DNA from: Nostocoides sp. F2B08
Lineage (GTDB): Bacteria; Actinomycetota; Actinomycetes; Actinomycetales; Dermatophilaceae
Direction of reading: 5' to 3'
NCBI RefSeq assembly: GCF_009184895.1
Contig: NZ_WESE01000001.1
Coordinates: 62,001 to 126,000, forward strand
DNA length: 64,000 nucleotides
The notes beneath the pieces are model-generated. The model was not told the origin of the DNA. It worked only from the letters and a program-made list of their open reading frames with translations, and did no database searches. The position numbers and the translations under genes were made by a program. This document shows positions 44,045 through 55,666 of the stretch, in pieces; positions within the stretch are counted from its first letter, which is position 1, and the number at the start of each line of letters is the position of its first letter.

Positions 44045-45130
44045 TCAGTCGACCATCCGCCCCCGCAGCACGATGGCGACCGGGTCGACGAGCACGCCGA
44101 GGTCCTCTCGGGGGTCGTCGCGTAGCACGACGACGTCGGCGGGGTCGCCCTCATCGAGACCAGGGCGACCCAGCCACTCCCGTGCCGCCCACGTGGCAGC
44201 ACCGAGCGCCTCGACCCGCGACAGCCCGGCGGTCTCGAGCTCGCGCACCTCCTCGGCCACGAGGCCGTGGCGCAGCGAGCCACCCGCGTCGGTGCCCACA
44301 TAGATCCGTATCCCCGCCTCGTGGGCGAGCCCGATCGTCTCGTGGCGCCGGGCATGCAGGTCCATCATTCGGCGGTGGTATGCGGGGTACCTCTCCTCTG
44401 CCGGCGCGGCGATCTGCGGGAAGGTCGCGATGTTGACCAACGTGGGCACGATCGTGATCCCGCGCCGGGCGAAGCTCTCGATCGTCTCGGGTTCGAGTCC
44501 CGTGGCGTGCTCGATGCAGTCGGTGCCGGCGGCGGCGAAGTCGTACAGCGACTCCTGCCCGAAGCAGTGCGCGGTCACCCGCGCCCCCTCCTCGTGCGCG
44601 GCCTGGATCGCCTCGCGCAGCACGTCGACGGGCCAGCACGGCATGAGATCACCGGCGTCGCGGTCGATCCAGTCGCCGACGAGCTTGACCCAGCCGTCAC
44701 CCACGCGCGCCTCGGCGCGCACCCGCGAGACGAGCTGCTCGGGCTCGACCTCATGGGCGTAGTTGCGGATGTAGCGGCGGGTCCGGGCGATGTGTCGCCC
44801 TGCCCTGATGATCTTCGGGAGATCGTCGCGCTCGTCGATCCAGCGCGTGTCCGCCGGCGATCCGGCGTCGCGGATGAGGAGGGTCCCGTGGTCGCGGTCC
44901 TGCCGTGCCTGCGCCTCGGCCGTCTCCCGGTCCACCGCCCCGTGGGCGTCCAGTCCGACGTGGCAGTGCGCGTCGACGAGTCCCGGCACGACCCAACCCT
45001 CGAGGGACCGGACGTCATGTCGGCCCGGGGGCGGCGCATACGTGATCCGACCGTCGGCGACCCAGGCCTGGGCGCGCACGTCGTCTGGTCCGGCCAGGAT
45101 CGGTCCGCGGAGATGGAGGACGTCGGGCAT
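44045..45130 (-). CDS. Metal-dependent amidohydrolase
   Basis: A 361-residue imidazolonepropionase/prolidase-like amidohydrolase. The first metal motif is H55-x-H57 in VDAHCHVG, the bridging lysine lies in WVKLVGDW (about 148), further ligands in RVTAHCFGQ and CIEHATG, and the late aspartate in YVGTDAGGS. All ligands for a binuclear site are present. It starts 9 bases after an alpha/beta hydrolase gene with which it is probably co-transcribed. Substrate cannot be read from sequence; cyclic amides, dipeptides or a carbamate are possible. Confidence 0.85.
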   Translation of the reverse strand: MPDVLHLRGPILAGPDDVRAQAWVADGRITYAPPPGRHDVRSLEGWVVPGLVDAHCHVGLDAHGAVDRETAEAQARQDRDHGTLLIRDAGSPADTRWIDERDDLPKIIRAGRHIARTRRYIRNYAHEVEPEQLVSRVRAEARVGDGWVKLVGDWIDRDAGDLMPCWPVDVLREAIQAAHEEGARVTAHCFGQESLYDFAAAGTDCIEHATGLEPETIESFARRGITIVPTLVNIATFPQIAAPAEERYPAYHRRMMDLHARRHETIGLAHEAGIRIYVGTDAGGSLRHGLVAEEVRELETAGLSRVEALGAATWAAREWLGRPGLDEGDPADVVVLRDDPREDLGVLVDPVAIVLRGRMVD

Positions 45131-45139
45131 ACCCCGAAC

Positions 45140-45934
45140 CTAGAGGATGAACCTCCGCAGGGCGCCGATGACGATGTCGGGAGCCTCGGTGTGCACCCAG
45201 TGCCCGGCCCCCTTGACCGTGACCTGCCGCACGAGGGGGAACAGCGCCCGCATCGGCTCGACGTCCACCTCGGTCACGTAGTCGGAGTCCGCACCGACGA
45301 GCCAGAGCACCGGGTGTGGGAACGGGTCGGCGCGCTCGACCGACCACCCGCCCATCAGACCTGCTACGCCAGCTTCGATGTCGCGCGCGACGAGGTCGAG
45401 GTTGGTCTGCCAGCGCCAGGTGTCGCCGTCGCGGCGGAGGTTCTGCAGCAGGAAGGCCTTGACCCCGGGGTTGGACTCCTGGAACAGCTCCTCTGCGTCG
45501 GAGCGCGAGCCGATCTCGGCGAGTGGCAGGCGCTGCATCTCCTCGACGTACTTCGAGAACCGCCCCATCCCGCCGTAGTCCCGCGGCGCCACATCGACGA
45601 CGCACAGCCGCTCGATGAGGTCCGGGCGATCGAGCGCCGCGACCATCGCCGTCTTGCCGCCGAGCGAGTGCCCGACGACCGTCCACCGCTCCCCCGGCGC
45701 CTCCGCCTCCAGCGTCTCGACGACGGCGTCCGCATAGTCGTGGAAGGAGAACTCCTCCGTCCACGGCGAGCGCCCGTGGTTGGGGAGGTCGACGAGGAGG
45801 GCCCGCGTCTCCTCGCCGTCGGTGCCGCTGACCGCCTTGGCGATCTGCATCCAGTTGCGGCCCTGGCCGAACAGCCCGTGGAGGTATGCGACGCGCGGCC
45901 CCGCGGACCCGGTCGCCAGGGTGAACAGGGACAT
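45140..45934 (-). CDS. Alpha/beta-fold hydrolase
   Basis: A 264-residue alpha/beta hydrolase of the esterase/BioH-like group. The oxyanion segment is LHGLFGQGRNW (about 18-28), the nucleophile S90 in GHSLGG and the histidine in KGAGHWVHTE near residue 244. It resembles YbfF-type acyl-CoA/ester hydrolases. It is 14 bases downstream of ffh and 9 bases upstream of the amidohydrolase. Substrate unknown. Confidence 0.85.
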   Translation of the reverse strand: MSLFTLATGSAGPRVAYLHGLFGQGRNWMQIAKAVSGTDGEETRALLVDLPNHGRSPWTEEFSFHDYADAVVETLEAEAPGERWTVVGHSLGGKTAMVAALDRPDLIERLCVVDVAPRDYGGMGRFSKYVEEMQRLPLAEIGSRSDAEELFQESNPGVKAFLLQNLRRDGDTWRWQTNLDLVARDIEAGVAGLMGGWSVERADPFPHPVLWLVGADSDYVTEVDVEPMRALFPLVRQVTVKGAGHWVHTEAPDIVIGALRRFIL

Positions 45935-45948
45935 CGGCGCCGGACCCG

Positions 45949-47583
45949 TCAGCCCTTGCCGCCGCCGAGGAACTTCTCGAACCCGGCGGGCAGCTGACCC
46001 GGGTCGAGCGAGGAGAGGTCGGGCGCGTCCTGGCCGCCGAACGCGGCCCCGGATCCGAACGCACCGGCTCCGGCTCCCGCGCTGCGCTCGCGCGCCGCGC
46101 GCTCCTCGGCTGCGCGCTTCGCCGGGTTGCCCGACTTGCCCTTCTTGCGCGGCTGCTGCTGACGGCCCTTGCCGCGCTTCCCGCCGCCACCGCCCATGCC
46201 CGCCATCCCCGGCATGCCCGGGATGCTCCCGCCACGGGCGAGCGACTTCATCATCTTCTGGGCCTCGCCGAACCGCTCGAGGAGCTGGTTGACCTCCGAG
46301 ACGGTGACTCCGGAGCCCTTCGCGATCCGCGCCCGCCGGGAACCGTTGATCTGCTTGGGATGGTTGCGCTCGAACGGTGTCATCGAGCGGACCATGGCCT
46401 CGACCCGGTCGAACTCGCGCTCGTCGAAGGCGTCGATCTGGGCGGCCATCTGCCCCATGCCGGGCATCATCTTGAGCATCGACTTCAGCGAGCCCATCTT
46501 CTTGACCGCGGCCATCTGCTGGAGGAAGTCGTCGAAGGTGAAGTCCTCGGCCGCGAGGAACTTGCGCGACATCTCGTCGGCCTGAGCCTTGTCGAACGCG
46601 CGCTCGGCCTGTTCGATGAGGGTGAGGATGTCGCCCATGTCGAGGATCCGCGACGCCATCCGGTCGGGGTGGAAGACCTCGAAGTCCTTGACGTTCTCGC
46701 CGGTGCTGGCGAACATGATCGGCCGCCCGGTGACTCCGGCGACCGAGAGGGCCGCACCACCGCGGGCGTCGCCGTCGAGCTTGGAGAGGACGACTCCGGT
46801 GAAGTCGACGCCCTCGAGGAATGCCTCGGCCGTCTCGACGGCGGCCTGGCCGATCATCGCGTCGATGACGAAGAGGACCTCGTGGGGATCGATCGCGGTC
46901 CGGATGTCCGCGGCCTGCTGCATGAGGTCGGCGTCGACGGCGAGGCGACCGGCCGTGTCGACGATGACGACGTCGTGCTGGCGGTGCTCGGCCTCGCGCA
47001 CGCCCGCGCGGGACACGGCGACGGGGTCGCCGAAGGAGCGTGTGCCCTCGCCGGTGGCACCGACGGCGTCGTGACCACCGATGTTGCCGCGCTCCGGGGC
47101 GAACACCGGGACACCGGCTCGCTCGCCGACGACCTCGAGCTGGGTGACCGCGTTCGGGCGCTGAAGGTCCGCGGCGACGAGGATCGGGGTGTGGCCCTGA
47201 CCCTTGAGCCAGTACGCGAGCTTGCCGGCGAGGGTGGTCTTCCCTGAGCCCTGGAGGCCCGCCAGCATGATGACCGTCGGCCCCGCCTTGGCGAAGCGGA
47301 TCGTGCGGGTCGACCCCCCGAGGATGCCGATGAGCTCCTCGTTGACGATCTTGATGACCTGCTGGGCCGGGTTGAGCGCGGCGGACACCTCCTCGCCCAG
47401 GGCGCGCTCGCGCACCTTGCCGGTGAACTCCTTGACGACGGGCAGCGCGACATCCGCATCGAGCAGGGCCATCCGGATGTCGCGGATCGTCTTGTTGACG
47501 TCGGACTCGGAGAGTCGGCCCTTGCCCCGCAGGTTCTTGAAGGTCGCGGTCAGGCGGTCGGAGAGGCTGGTGAACACCCCCAT
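45949..47583 (-). CDS. ffh: Signal recognition particle GTPase Ffh
   Basis: Binds signal sequences and 4.5S RNA and targets ribosomes to FtsY. N domain about 1-90, G domain with GLQGSGKTT (109-117) and DTAGRL, then the methionine-rich M domain (MKKMGSLKSMLKMMPGMGQM is split around residue 370). The C-terminal 80 residues are glycine- and lysine-rich with GGGGKRGKGRQQQPRKKGK. Length 544 residues, normal for actinobacteria. Confidence 0.97.
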   Translation of the reverse strand: MGVFTSLSDRLTATFKNLRGKGRLSESDVNKTIRDIRMALLDADVALPVVKEFTGKVRERALGEEVSAALNPAQQVIKIVNEELIGILGGSTRTIRFAKAGPTVIMLAGLQGSGKTTLAGKLAYWLKGQGHTPILVAADLQRPNAVTQLEVVGERAGVPVFAPERGNIGGHDAVGATGEGTRSFGDPVAVSRAGVREAEHRQHDVVIVDTAGRLAVDADLMQQAADIRTAIDPHEVLFVIDAMIGQAAVETAEAFLEGVDFTGVVLSKLDGDARGGAALSVAGVTGRPIMFASTGENVKDFEVFHPDRMASRILDMGDILTLIEQAERAFDKAQADEMSRKFLAAEDFTFDDFLQQMAAVKKMGSLKSMLKMMPGMGQMAAQIDAFDEREFDRVEAMVRSMTPFERNHPKQINGSRRARIAKGSGVTVSEVNQLLERFGEAQKMMKSLARGGSIPGMPGMAGMGGGGGKRGKGRQQQPRKKGKSGNPAKRAAEERAARERSAGAGAGAFGSGAAFGGQDAPDLSSLDPGQLPAGFEKFLGGGKG

Positions 47584-47659
47584 AGGCTAACCGCTGGCCC
47601 GGCGGGCCCCCGACTCGTCGGTCCCGGCCGGCACCGGCCTCCGGTCGGCACCCACGCCG

Positions 47660-50035
47660 TCAACGGCACGCTGCGGTGACGGCGTCGAGGAGGGCTTCGA
47701 TCCCCGCCGATGACGTCGCCGCCGAACCGGCGGGGCGGACGAGCAGCAGGTCACGGGCCTGTCCCGCATAGGTGCGGACATCCGCGCTGCGGATCTCGAA
47801 ACCGACCCGCGCGATCGCGTATCCGAGGTCCGCGAGCAGGCCCCGCCGGTCGGCGCACCGCACGTCGAGGACCACGCCGCCACGGCCGGGGTCGGGATGC
47901 GTCAGCACGACCGGGGCCGGTCGCTCCACGGCACGCGCGCGGCGGGGCGCGGGCCGCACCGGTGGTGAGCCGGCCGCGAGCCGCTGCAGGGCCCGCCGGA
48001 CCCGGTCCAGGTCGGGTGGACCGCTCGGTGAGTCCACGTTCCACGTGTTGACGGCGACGTCGTCCACGGTCCGGATCACGGCCCCCCGCACGGTCAGCCC
48101 GCTCGACGCCAACGCGCTCGCGGTGTCCGCGAAGAGTCGGGCCCGGTCGGGTTCGACCACATCGATCCGGTACCCGCTGCCGTCGGGCTCGACGACGATC
48201 ACGGGCTCCCCCGCCCGCACCTTGTCCGGGTCCGGCCCAGGGGCGGGGTATGCTGTGCTCGCCTCCGGCACGTCCCGCACCTGGGCGGGCACGGCCCGAC
48301 CGAGCCGGGCGCGCAGGCCCGAGACGAGCGCCCGGAACAGCGCCTCGCGCTGGCTGGTCCACGACGTCGCCCCGGCGGCTCGCGCGTCGGCCTCGGAGAG
48401 CGCGACGAGGATCTCGGCGAGCTCGTGGTCTCCGGCGACCGCCGCATACGCCGCCTCGATCGTGTCCGGGTCGGTGGGGTCGCGGCGGGTCGCGAGGTCC
48501 ATGAGGGTGAGGTGCTCGGCGACGGCCGCGGTCACGAGCCGGCGGTCCCCCTCCGGGTACCCCATCCTGCGCAGTACGGTCTCGGCGATGGGCACGCCCG
48601 CTGCCGAGTGGTCCTCGGCACCGGGGACCTTGCCGATGTCGTGCAGCAGGGCGGCCAGGAGGAGGAGATCGGGTCGGGCGACGGCGCGCATGAGCCGGCC
48701 GGCCTCGACGACGGTCTCGAGCAGATGCCGGTCCACGGTGTGCCGGTGGATCGGGCTGCGCTGCGGACGGCTGCGGACGGCCACCCACTCGGGCACCCAC
48801 GAGGCGACGAGCCCGACCTGGTCCAGGCCCTCCCATACGGTGAGCAGGCCCTCGCCGGTCGCGAGCAGGTCGGCCCACAGCTCTCGCGCCTCGCGCGGCC
48901 ACGGGTCGCCGAGGTCGTGGGGCATCCGCGACAGCGAACCCAGGGTCGCCGGCGAGATGGGCAGACCCGCCCGGGCCGCCGTGACGGCGCACCGGAGGGG
49001 GGTCGTGGGGTGCTGGACCAGACCCCGGGGTCCGGCGACCAGCTCGCCGTCGTTCTCGTAGGTGCCGTAGCCGAGGGGCGCCAGCTGGGGCCGGCGTGGC
49101 CCCACGCGAAGGGTGCGCGCCCGCTGGGCCTGGCCGGCCCGTCGGATGGTCGCGTCAAGGCCGTATGCGATGGTCCGGCCCGCAGCGGAGATCTCGGTGA
49201 GGAGCTGGTCCCGGTCGCTCATGCCGAGAAGCGCGGCGATGTCGTCGTGGACGTCGCGAGTCAGTCGGGAACGTCCGCGGCCGGTGGTCACGTGGACCGC
49301 GTCCCGGACGTCGAGGAGCAGGTCGGTCGCGTCGTCGAGGCGGCCGTGAGGCTGGTCGGCGAGCCAGGCGGTGACGAGCGCATGCACGACGTTGACGTCC
49401 CGCAGGCCACCACGGGACTCCTTCAGATCGGGCTCGAGGCTCTGCGCGAGGTCGTCGAAACGGGCGTGCCGGACCTGGAGCGCCTCGACGAGTGCGGGAA
49501 GCCGGGTCCTGGCGGCCTTGCGCCAGTCGTGGTGCAGCGACGCCCGCACGGACGCACTGATCTCGGGGTCCCCGGCGACGTGCGCGAGGTCGAGGAGGGC
49601 GATGGCCGCGGAGAGGTCCCCGCCGGCGACCTCGCGGCACTGGGCGAGCGTTCGGACACTGTGGTCCACCCGGATCCCGCTGTCCCAGAGCGGGTAGAGG
49701 ATCCGCTCGGCGAGGGACTCGATGTCGCGGCTGGCCCGAGACCGGCCGTCGTGCAGGATGACGACGTCGACGTCGGAGCGGGGCCCGGCGTCGCCGCGGC
49801 CGATGCTGCCGAGGACGACGAGCGCCGCCCCGCTCGGCTCCGCCCCGTCAGTGGCCTCCGACCAGTGGCCTGCGAGCCAGCCGGTGAGGTACGAGCTGAT
49901 CGCGACCCTGCGTCGAGCGCCTGCTCCGGGAGCGGCGAAGCCCTCGGCGAAACCCTCGGCACCGACGATCGCCTCGAGACCGGCAGGGCCCTCCCGGCCG
50001 GGGAGATCCCGGCCGGGAGGGTCCGTGCGGGTCAC
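47660..50035 (-). CDS. glnD: PII (de)adenylylating/uridylyltransferase GlnD
   Basis: Bifunctional sensor of glutamine that modifies PII. Nucleotidyltransferase motif GSIGRGDAGPRSDVDVV has G76-S77 and D88/D90; the HD phosphohydrolase is at LLHDIGK; two ACT domains lie at the C-terminus (the last begins VVLDVRCADRRGLLADLG). In actinobacteria GlnD adenylylates rather than uridylylates PII, a point from family knowledge. GTG 50035 starts one base after the glnB stop. 791 residues. Confidence 0.95.
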   Translation of the reverse strand: MTRTDPPGRDLPGREGPAGLEAIVGAEGFAEGFAAPGAGARRRVAISSYLTGWLAGHWSEATDGAEPSGAALVVLGSIGRGDAGPRSDVDVVILHDGRSRASRDIESLAERILYPLWDSGIRVDHSVRTLAQCREVAGGDLSAAIALLDLAHVAGDPEISASVRASLHHDWRKAARTRLPALVEALQVRHARFDDLAQSLEPDLKESRGGLRDVNVVHALVTAWLADQPHGRLDDATDLLLDVRDAVHVTTGRGRSRLTRDVHDDIAALLGMSDRDQLLTEISAAGRTIAYGLDATIRRAGQAQRARTLRVGPRRPQLAPLGYGTYENDGELVAGPRGLVQHPTTPLRCAVTAARAGLPISPATLGSLSRMPHDLGDPWPREARELWADLLATGEGLLTVWEGLDQVGLVASWVPEWVAVRSRPQRSPIHRHTVDRHLLETVVEAGRLMRAVARPDLLLLAALLHDIGKVPGAEDHSAAGVPIAETVLRRMGYPEGDRRLVTAAVAEHLTLMDLATRRDPTDPDTIEAAYAAVAGDHELAEILVALSEADARAAGATSWTSQREALFRALVSGLRARLGRAVPAQVRDVPEASTAYPAPGPDPDKVRAGEPVIVVEPDGSGYRIDVVEPDRARLFADTASALASSGLTVRGAVIRTVDDVAVNTWNVDSPSGPPDLDRVRRALQRLAAGSPPVRPAPRRARAVERPAPVVLTHPDPGRGGVVLDVRCADRRGLLADLGYAIARVGFEIRSADVRTYAGQARDLLLVRPAGSAATSSAGIEALLDAVTAACR

Positions 50036-50036
50036 G

Positions 50037-51703
<1,667 letters not shown>

Positions 51704-51759
51704 GGGTAGGACTCTGCGCCGGTCATGTTGCCGGGCGCTGCCCGCTGTGTGTCCGTCGT

Positions 51760-51784
51760 GTTACGCGTTCCCCGTCGATGTGAC
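51760..51784. promoter_or_regulatory. GlnR-like GTnAC pair upstream of amt
   Basis: In the 186-base gap between amt and the DCC gene, GTTAC (51760-51764) and GTGAC (51780-51784, GTCAC on the other strand) bracket a GGAAC. This resembles GlnR half-sites but the spacing does not match the published a/b-site pattern exactly, so it is only a candidate. Confidence 0.25.
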
Positions 51785-51889
51785 GGGTTCGTTGCATCCA
51801 GGGGCTGGTCCCACATCGTGGAAGCCTTCGGACCACGCGGCCGTCCGCAGCAGACGAGGGGGTCGTCGAACGCCGGGCGACAATGGGGT

Positions 51890-52330
51890 ATGCGGTCCGC
51901 ACCCACCCCCGACCCTCTCCTCGGCGCGGCGAACGGCCTCGCACCGCGCCCGGTTCTCGTCTACGACGGCGACTGCGGCATCTGCACGCGCTTCGCGCGG
52001 CTGAGCACGCGCCTGCGGCGCCACAGCGGCGACTACGCGGTCGCGCCGTGGCAGACCCTCGACCTCGCGGCACTGAGTCTGACCGAACAGCAGTGCGACG
52101 CGGCCGTGCAGTGGGTCGCCGCAGACGGGTCGGTGTTCTCGAGCCAGGACGCCATCGCCCGGTCCCTGCAGGCGGCACGCGCACCGGTACGGCCGATCGG
52201 CGCACTCATCCTGGCCCCCGGGGTCAACGCGCTCGCCGGACTGGTCTACCGCTGGGTCGCGGCCAACCGCAGCCGGCTCCCGGGTGGGACACCGGCCTGT
52301 TCGCTGCCGCCTGCGCAGCGGCCCGGCTAG
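51890..52330 (+). CDS. DCC-family (DUF393) thiol-disulfide oxidoreductase-like protein
   Basis: A 146-residue protein whose motif YDGDCGICTRF places D26, D28, C29 and C32 in the pattern that defines the DCC family. These proteins have a thioredoxin-like fold and a CxxC that may exchange disulfides; function is mostly unknown. A GGGGT stands close before ATG 51890. It diverges from amt and converges on ftsY. No signal peptide is seen, so it is cytosolic. Confidence 0.85.
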   Translation: MRSAPTPDPLLGAANGLAPRPVLVYDGDCGICTRFARLSTRLRRHSGDYAVAPWQTLDLAALSLTEQQCDAAVQWVAADGSVFSSQDAIARSLQAARAPVRPIGALILAPGVNALAGLVYRWVAANRSRLPGGTPACSLPPAQRPG

Positions 52331-52365
52331 AGCCGCCACAGCGAGGCAGAGCAGAGGCAAGTCCC

Positions 52366-53568
52366 TTACGCGAGGATCGCGTCGACGAAGGCCTCGGGGT
52401 CGAAGGGGGCGAGGTCGTCCGGGCCTTCACCCAGACCTACCAGCTTGACGGGCACGCCGAGCTTGCGCTGCACCGCCACGACGATGCCGCCCTTGGCGGT
52501 GCCGTCGAGCTTGGTGAGGACGATGCCGGTGATCCCCGCCACCTCCGCGAACACCTCGGCCTGGCGCATGCCGTTCTGGCCTGTCGTCGCGTCGAGGACG
52601 AGGAGGACCTCATCGATCGGGGACTGCTTCTCGATGACCCGCTTGACCTTGCCGAGCTCGTCCATGAGGCCGACCTTGTTGTGCAGGCGGCCTGCGGTGT
52701 CGATGATGACGGAGTCGGCCTCGAGCTCGCGGGCGGCCCGCACCGCGTCGAAGGCGACCGACGCCGGGTCGGCCCCGTCCTTGTCGGAACGGATCGTGGG
52801 GACCCCGACCCGGGCACCCCACGTCTCGAGCTGGTCCGCGGCTGCGGCCCGGAACGTGTCGGCGGCTCCGAGGACGACGTCCTTGTCCTCGGCGACGAGC
52901 ACGCGCGCGAGCTTGCCGACGGTCGTCGTCTTGCCGGTGCCGTTGACGCCGACGACCATGATGACCGCCGGGCGCAGGTCCACCCGGCCGCTCGCCAGGC
53001 GACGGTCCATGGTCGGGTCGACGAGGGTCAACAGCTCCGAGCGCAGGATGGCCCGGGCCTCGTCCTCGGACCCGACGCCCTCGACCTTGACCCGCGTGCG
53101 GAGCCGGTCCACGAGCTCGGTGGTGGCCTCGACTCCGAGGTCGGCCTGCAGCAGGGTGTCCTCGACGTCCTCCCAGGCCTCCTCGTCGAGGCCGCCCCGC
53201 GAGAGCAGGGCCAGCAGGCCCCGGCCGAGGGCGGTGTTGGAACGGGCCAGCCTGGCGCGCAGGCGCTGCAACCGGCCGGCGGGAGCCTCGGGACGCTCCA
53301 GTGTGGGCGTCGGCTCGAGGTCCGGTGCGAGGACGTCCTCGGGCGCCTCGGGCTCGACCTCCACCGGTCTCTCCGCCGGCGGGGCCACCGTGTCGGTGTC
53401 CGCTACTCCGGGTGCCGGACGCAGGTCCGGCGCAGTCGTCGTCTCGGGCGCCTTCGTCTCAGCGGCTCCGCCGCGGCCGCGGAGCAGCCCGACGAGCAGC
53501 CCACCGAGCACGACGAGGAGGCCGACGGCGATCGCGATGTACATCCAGGCGGTGTCGTTCAGAGTCAC
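52366..53568 (-). CDS. ftsY: SRP receptor FtsY
   Basis: Membrane-bound GTPase that receives the SRP-ribosome complex. A single N-terminal membrane helix (about 8-29), typical of actinobacterial FtsY, is followed by a proline/glutamate-rich linker (30-110) and the NG domain with GVNGTGKTT, DTAGRLHNK and TKLDGTAKGG. GTG 53568 gives 400 residues. It lies downstream of pepO after a hairpin. Confidence 0.97.
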   Translation of the reverse strand: MTLNDTAWMYIAIAVGLLVVLGGLLVGLLRGRGGAAETKAPETTTAPDLRPAPGVADTDTVAPPAERPVEVEPEAPEDVLAPDLEPTPTLERPEAPAGRLQRLRARLARSNTALGRGLLALLSRGGLDEEAWEDVEDTLLQADLGVEATTELVDRLRTRVKVEGVGSEDEARAILRSELLTLVDPTMDRRLASGRVDLRPAVIMVVGVNGTGKTTTVGKLARVLVAEDKDVVLGAADTFRAAAADQLETWGARVGVPTIRSDKDGADPASVAFDAVRAARELEADSVIIDTAGRLHNKVGLMDELGKVKRVIEKQSPIDEVLLVLDATTGQNGMRQAEVFAEVAGITGIVLTKLDGTAKGGIVVAVQRKLGVPVKLVGLGEGPDDLAPFDPEAFVDAILA

Positions 53569-53593
53569 CCGCTCATCCTCGCAGCAGCGACCT

Positions 53594-53616
53594 CCATCGC
53601 CCAAAGTCGGCGATGG
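53594..53616 (-). terminator. Hairpin after pepO
   Basis: A perfect 8-bp stem CCATCGCC / GGCGATGG with a 7-base loop lies 23 bases after the pepO stop and 25 bases before the ftsY start. It probably separates the two transcripts. Confidence 0.55.
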
Positions 53617-53639
53617 CCGCTGCGCACGTCATGCGCTCG

Positions 53640-55607
53640 TCAGAAGACGGAGACCCGCTCCTTGGGCGCGAGCCACATTCCGTCCCCCTCGCGGACCTCG
53701 AAGGCCTCGTGGAAGGCGTCGATGTTGCGGACGGCGTTGGCCCGTTGGTCGATCGGACTGTGCGGGTCGATCGCGAGCAGGCGCTTGGCCTCGGCCTCAC
53801 GGGTCTTGCCGCACCACACCTGGGCCCACGCGAGGAAGAACCGCTGCTCACCGGTGAGTCCGTCCAGGACGGGCGGCTCGAGGCCCTCGTCTGCGCCGGT
53901 CGCGATGCGGTAGGCCGCCAGGCCGATGTCGAGGCCACCGAGGTCGCCGATGTTCTCGCCGACGGTCAGTGCGCCGTTGATGCGCTCGCCCGGGGCGTCG
54001 CGGGGCTCGAGCTCGCTGAACTGGGCGATCAGCGCCCCCGTCAGCTCCTCGAACCGCGCCCGGTCCTCGTCGGTCCACCAGTTGACGAGGTTGCCGTCCC
54101 CGTCGAACCGGGACCCGGAGTCGTCGAAGCCGTGACCGATCTCGTGGCCGATGACGGCTCCGATCCCGCCGTAGTTCACCGCGTCGTCGGCGTCGACGGA
54201 GAAGAACGGCGGCTGGAGGATGGCTGCGGGGAAGACGATCTCGTTCATGCCCGGGTTGTAGTAGGCGTTGACCGTCTGCGGTGTCATGAACCACTCCCCC
54301 CGGTCCACCGGCCCGCCGAGCTTGCCGAGATTGCGGTCCGACTCGAACGCCGCGGCACGCCGCACGTTGCCCATGAGGTCGTCCGCCTCGATGCTCAGGG
54401 TGGAGTAGTCGCGCCAGCGGCCGGGGTAGCCGACCTTCGGCGTGAACGCCTCGAGCTTGCGAACCGCGGCGGCCCGGGTCTCCTCCCCCATCCACGACAG
54501 CGAGGCGAAGGACCGGCGGAACGCCTCGACGAGGTTCGCAACGAGCGTCTCCATCGCGTCCTTGGCCTCCGGCGGGAAGTGCTTGGCAACGTAGAGCTCG
54601 CCGACGGCCTCGCCGATCGAACCCTCGACGAGACTCACGCCGCGCTTCCACCGCTCGCGGTTCTCCGGCACGCCCGACAGGGTCCGCCCGTAGAAGTCGA
54701 AGTTCTCCGCGACGATGTCGGATCCGAGATAGGCAGCCCGAGCGTGCAGCACGTGCCAGGTCAGCCACTCTCGCCACGTCGAGATGGGCTCCTCGGAGAC
54801 GGCCTCGGCCGCCGCGGTCAGGAACGTCGGCTGCCGGGCCACCACGGCGGCGAGCACGTCGGCCGGGGCGTGAACGCCTTCGGCGTAGGCGTGCCAGTCC
54901 AGACCGGGGGTGAGAGCGGCGAGGCCGTCGGCGTCGACGAGTGTGTAGGTCCGGACCGGGTCGCGGTTGGTCACGGTGTCCCAGTGCGCGGAGGCAAGGC
55001 GGGTCTCGAGAGCGATGACGCGGTCGGCGACCTGTTCCGGATCGTTCTGGTCGGCGAGGTCGAGCATGCGGACGAGGTGACTGCGGTATGCGTCGCGCAC
55101 CTGCGCGTACCGCTCCTCGCGGTAGTACGACTCGTCGGGAAGTCCCAGCCCGGCCTGTTCGAGATAGACGACGTAGCGCGTCGAGTCGCGATCGTCGGTG
55201 TTGACGAAGGGGATCACCAGCCCCGGCACCCCCTCCCGCGCGAAGGCGCCGAGTGTGCGCATGAGGTCGGTCGGTGTCTCGATGGCGCGAATCCGCTCGA
55301 GGTCCGCCGTGAGTGGTCCTGTGCCGAGGTCCTCGATCAGTTCCTCGTCCATGAACGAGGCATAGAGGTCACCGACCTTGGCCGCAACCGTCCCTGCAGC
55401 CGGAGAGCCCGAAGCGACCTCCTCGATGATCGCGTGAACGTGCTTCTCGGCCTTCTCACGCAGCATGTCGAAGGAGCCGTACCGCCCGCGGTCCGCGGGA
55501 ATCTCGGTCTCCGCGATCCATCGGCCGTTCGCGTGGCCGAAGAGGTCGTCCCTGGGACTGACCGTGGGGTCGATGTGGTGGAGGTTGAGTCCTGAGCTGG
55601 AGGTCAC
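53640..55607 (-). CDS. pepO: M13-family zinc metallopeptidase (PepO/neprilysin-like)
   Basis: A 655-residue M13 peptidase that would cleave peptides of up to about 40 residues. The zinc motif HEIGH is at 488-492, the third ligand in GENIGD (E551), and NAYYNPGMNEIVFPA is the substrate-binding asparagine segment. No signal peptide or membrane helix is seen, so it is cytosolic, as in other bacterial PepO. The C-terminal MWLAPKERVSVF replaces the CxxW ending of animal enzymes. All catalytic residues are intact. Confidence 0.94.
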   Translation of the reverse strand: MTSSSGLNLHHIDPTVSPRDDLFGHANGRWIAETEIPADRGRYGSFDMLREKAEKHVHAIIEEVASGSPAAGTVAAKVGDLYASFMDEELIEDLGTGPLTADLERIRAIETPTDLMRTLGAFAREGVPGLVIPFVNTDDRDSTRYVVYLEQAGLGLPDESYYREERYAQVRDAYRSHLVRMLDLADQNDPEQVADRVIALETRLASAHWDTVTNRDPVRTYTLVDADGLAALTPGLDWHAYAEGVHAPADVLAAVVARQPTFLTAAAEAVSEEPISTWREWLTWHVLHARAAYLGSDIVAENFDFYGRTLSGVPENRERWKRGVSLVEGSIGEAVGELYVAKHFPPEAKDAMETLVANLVEAFRRSFASLSWMGEETRAAAVRKLEAFTPKVGYPGRWRDYSTLSIEADDLMGNVRRAAAFESDRNLGKLGGPVDRGEWFMTPQTVNAYYNPGMNEIVFPAAILQPPFFSVDADDAVNYGGIGAVIGHEIGHGFDDSGSRFDGDGNLVNWWTDEDRARFEELTGALIAQFSELEPRDAPGERINGALTVGENIGDLGGLDIGLAAYRIATGADEGLEPPVLDGLTGEQRFFLAWAQVWCGKTREAEAKRLLAIDPHSPIDQRANAVRNIDAFHEAFEVREGDGMWLAPKERVSVF

Positions 55608-55666
55608 CAGGCCACTCTATGCACGTGCGTCCGACCGCGCGGCGTGGTCACGATCCGGCGCGGGAC

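Noticed and set aside
44485-44500. T-arm-like sequence GGGTTCGAGTCCC suggesting a tRNA
   Set aside because: It lies inside the amidohydrolase reading frame, and no acceptor stem, D-arm or anticodon arm can be paired around it.
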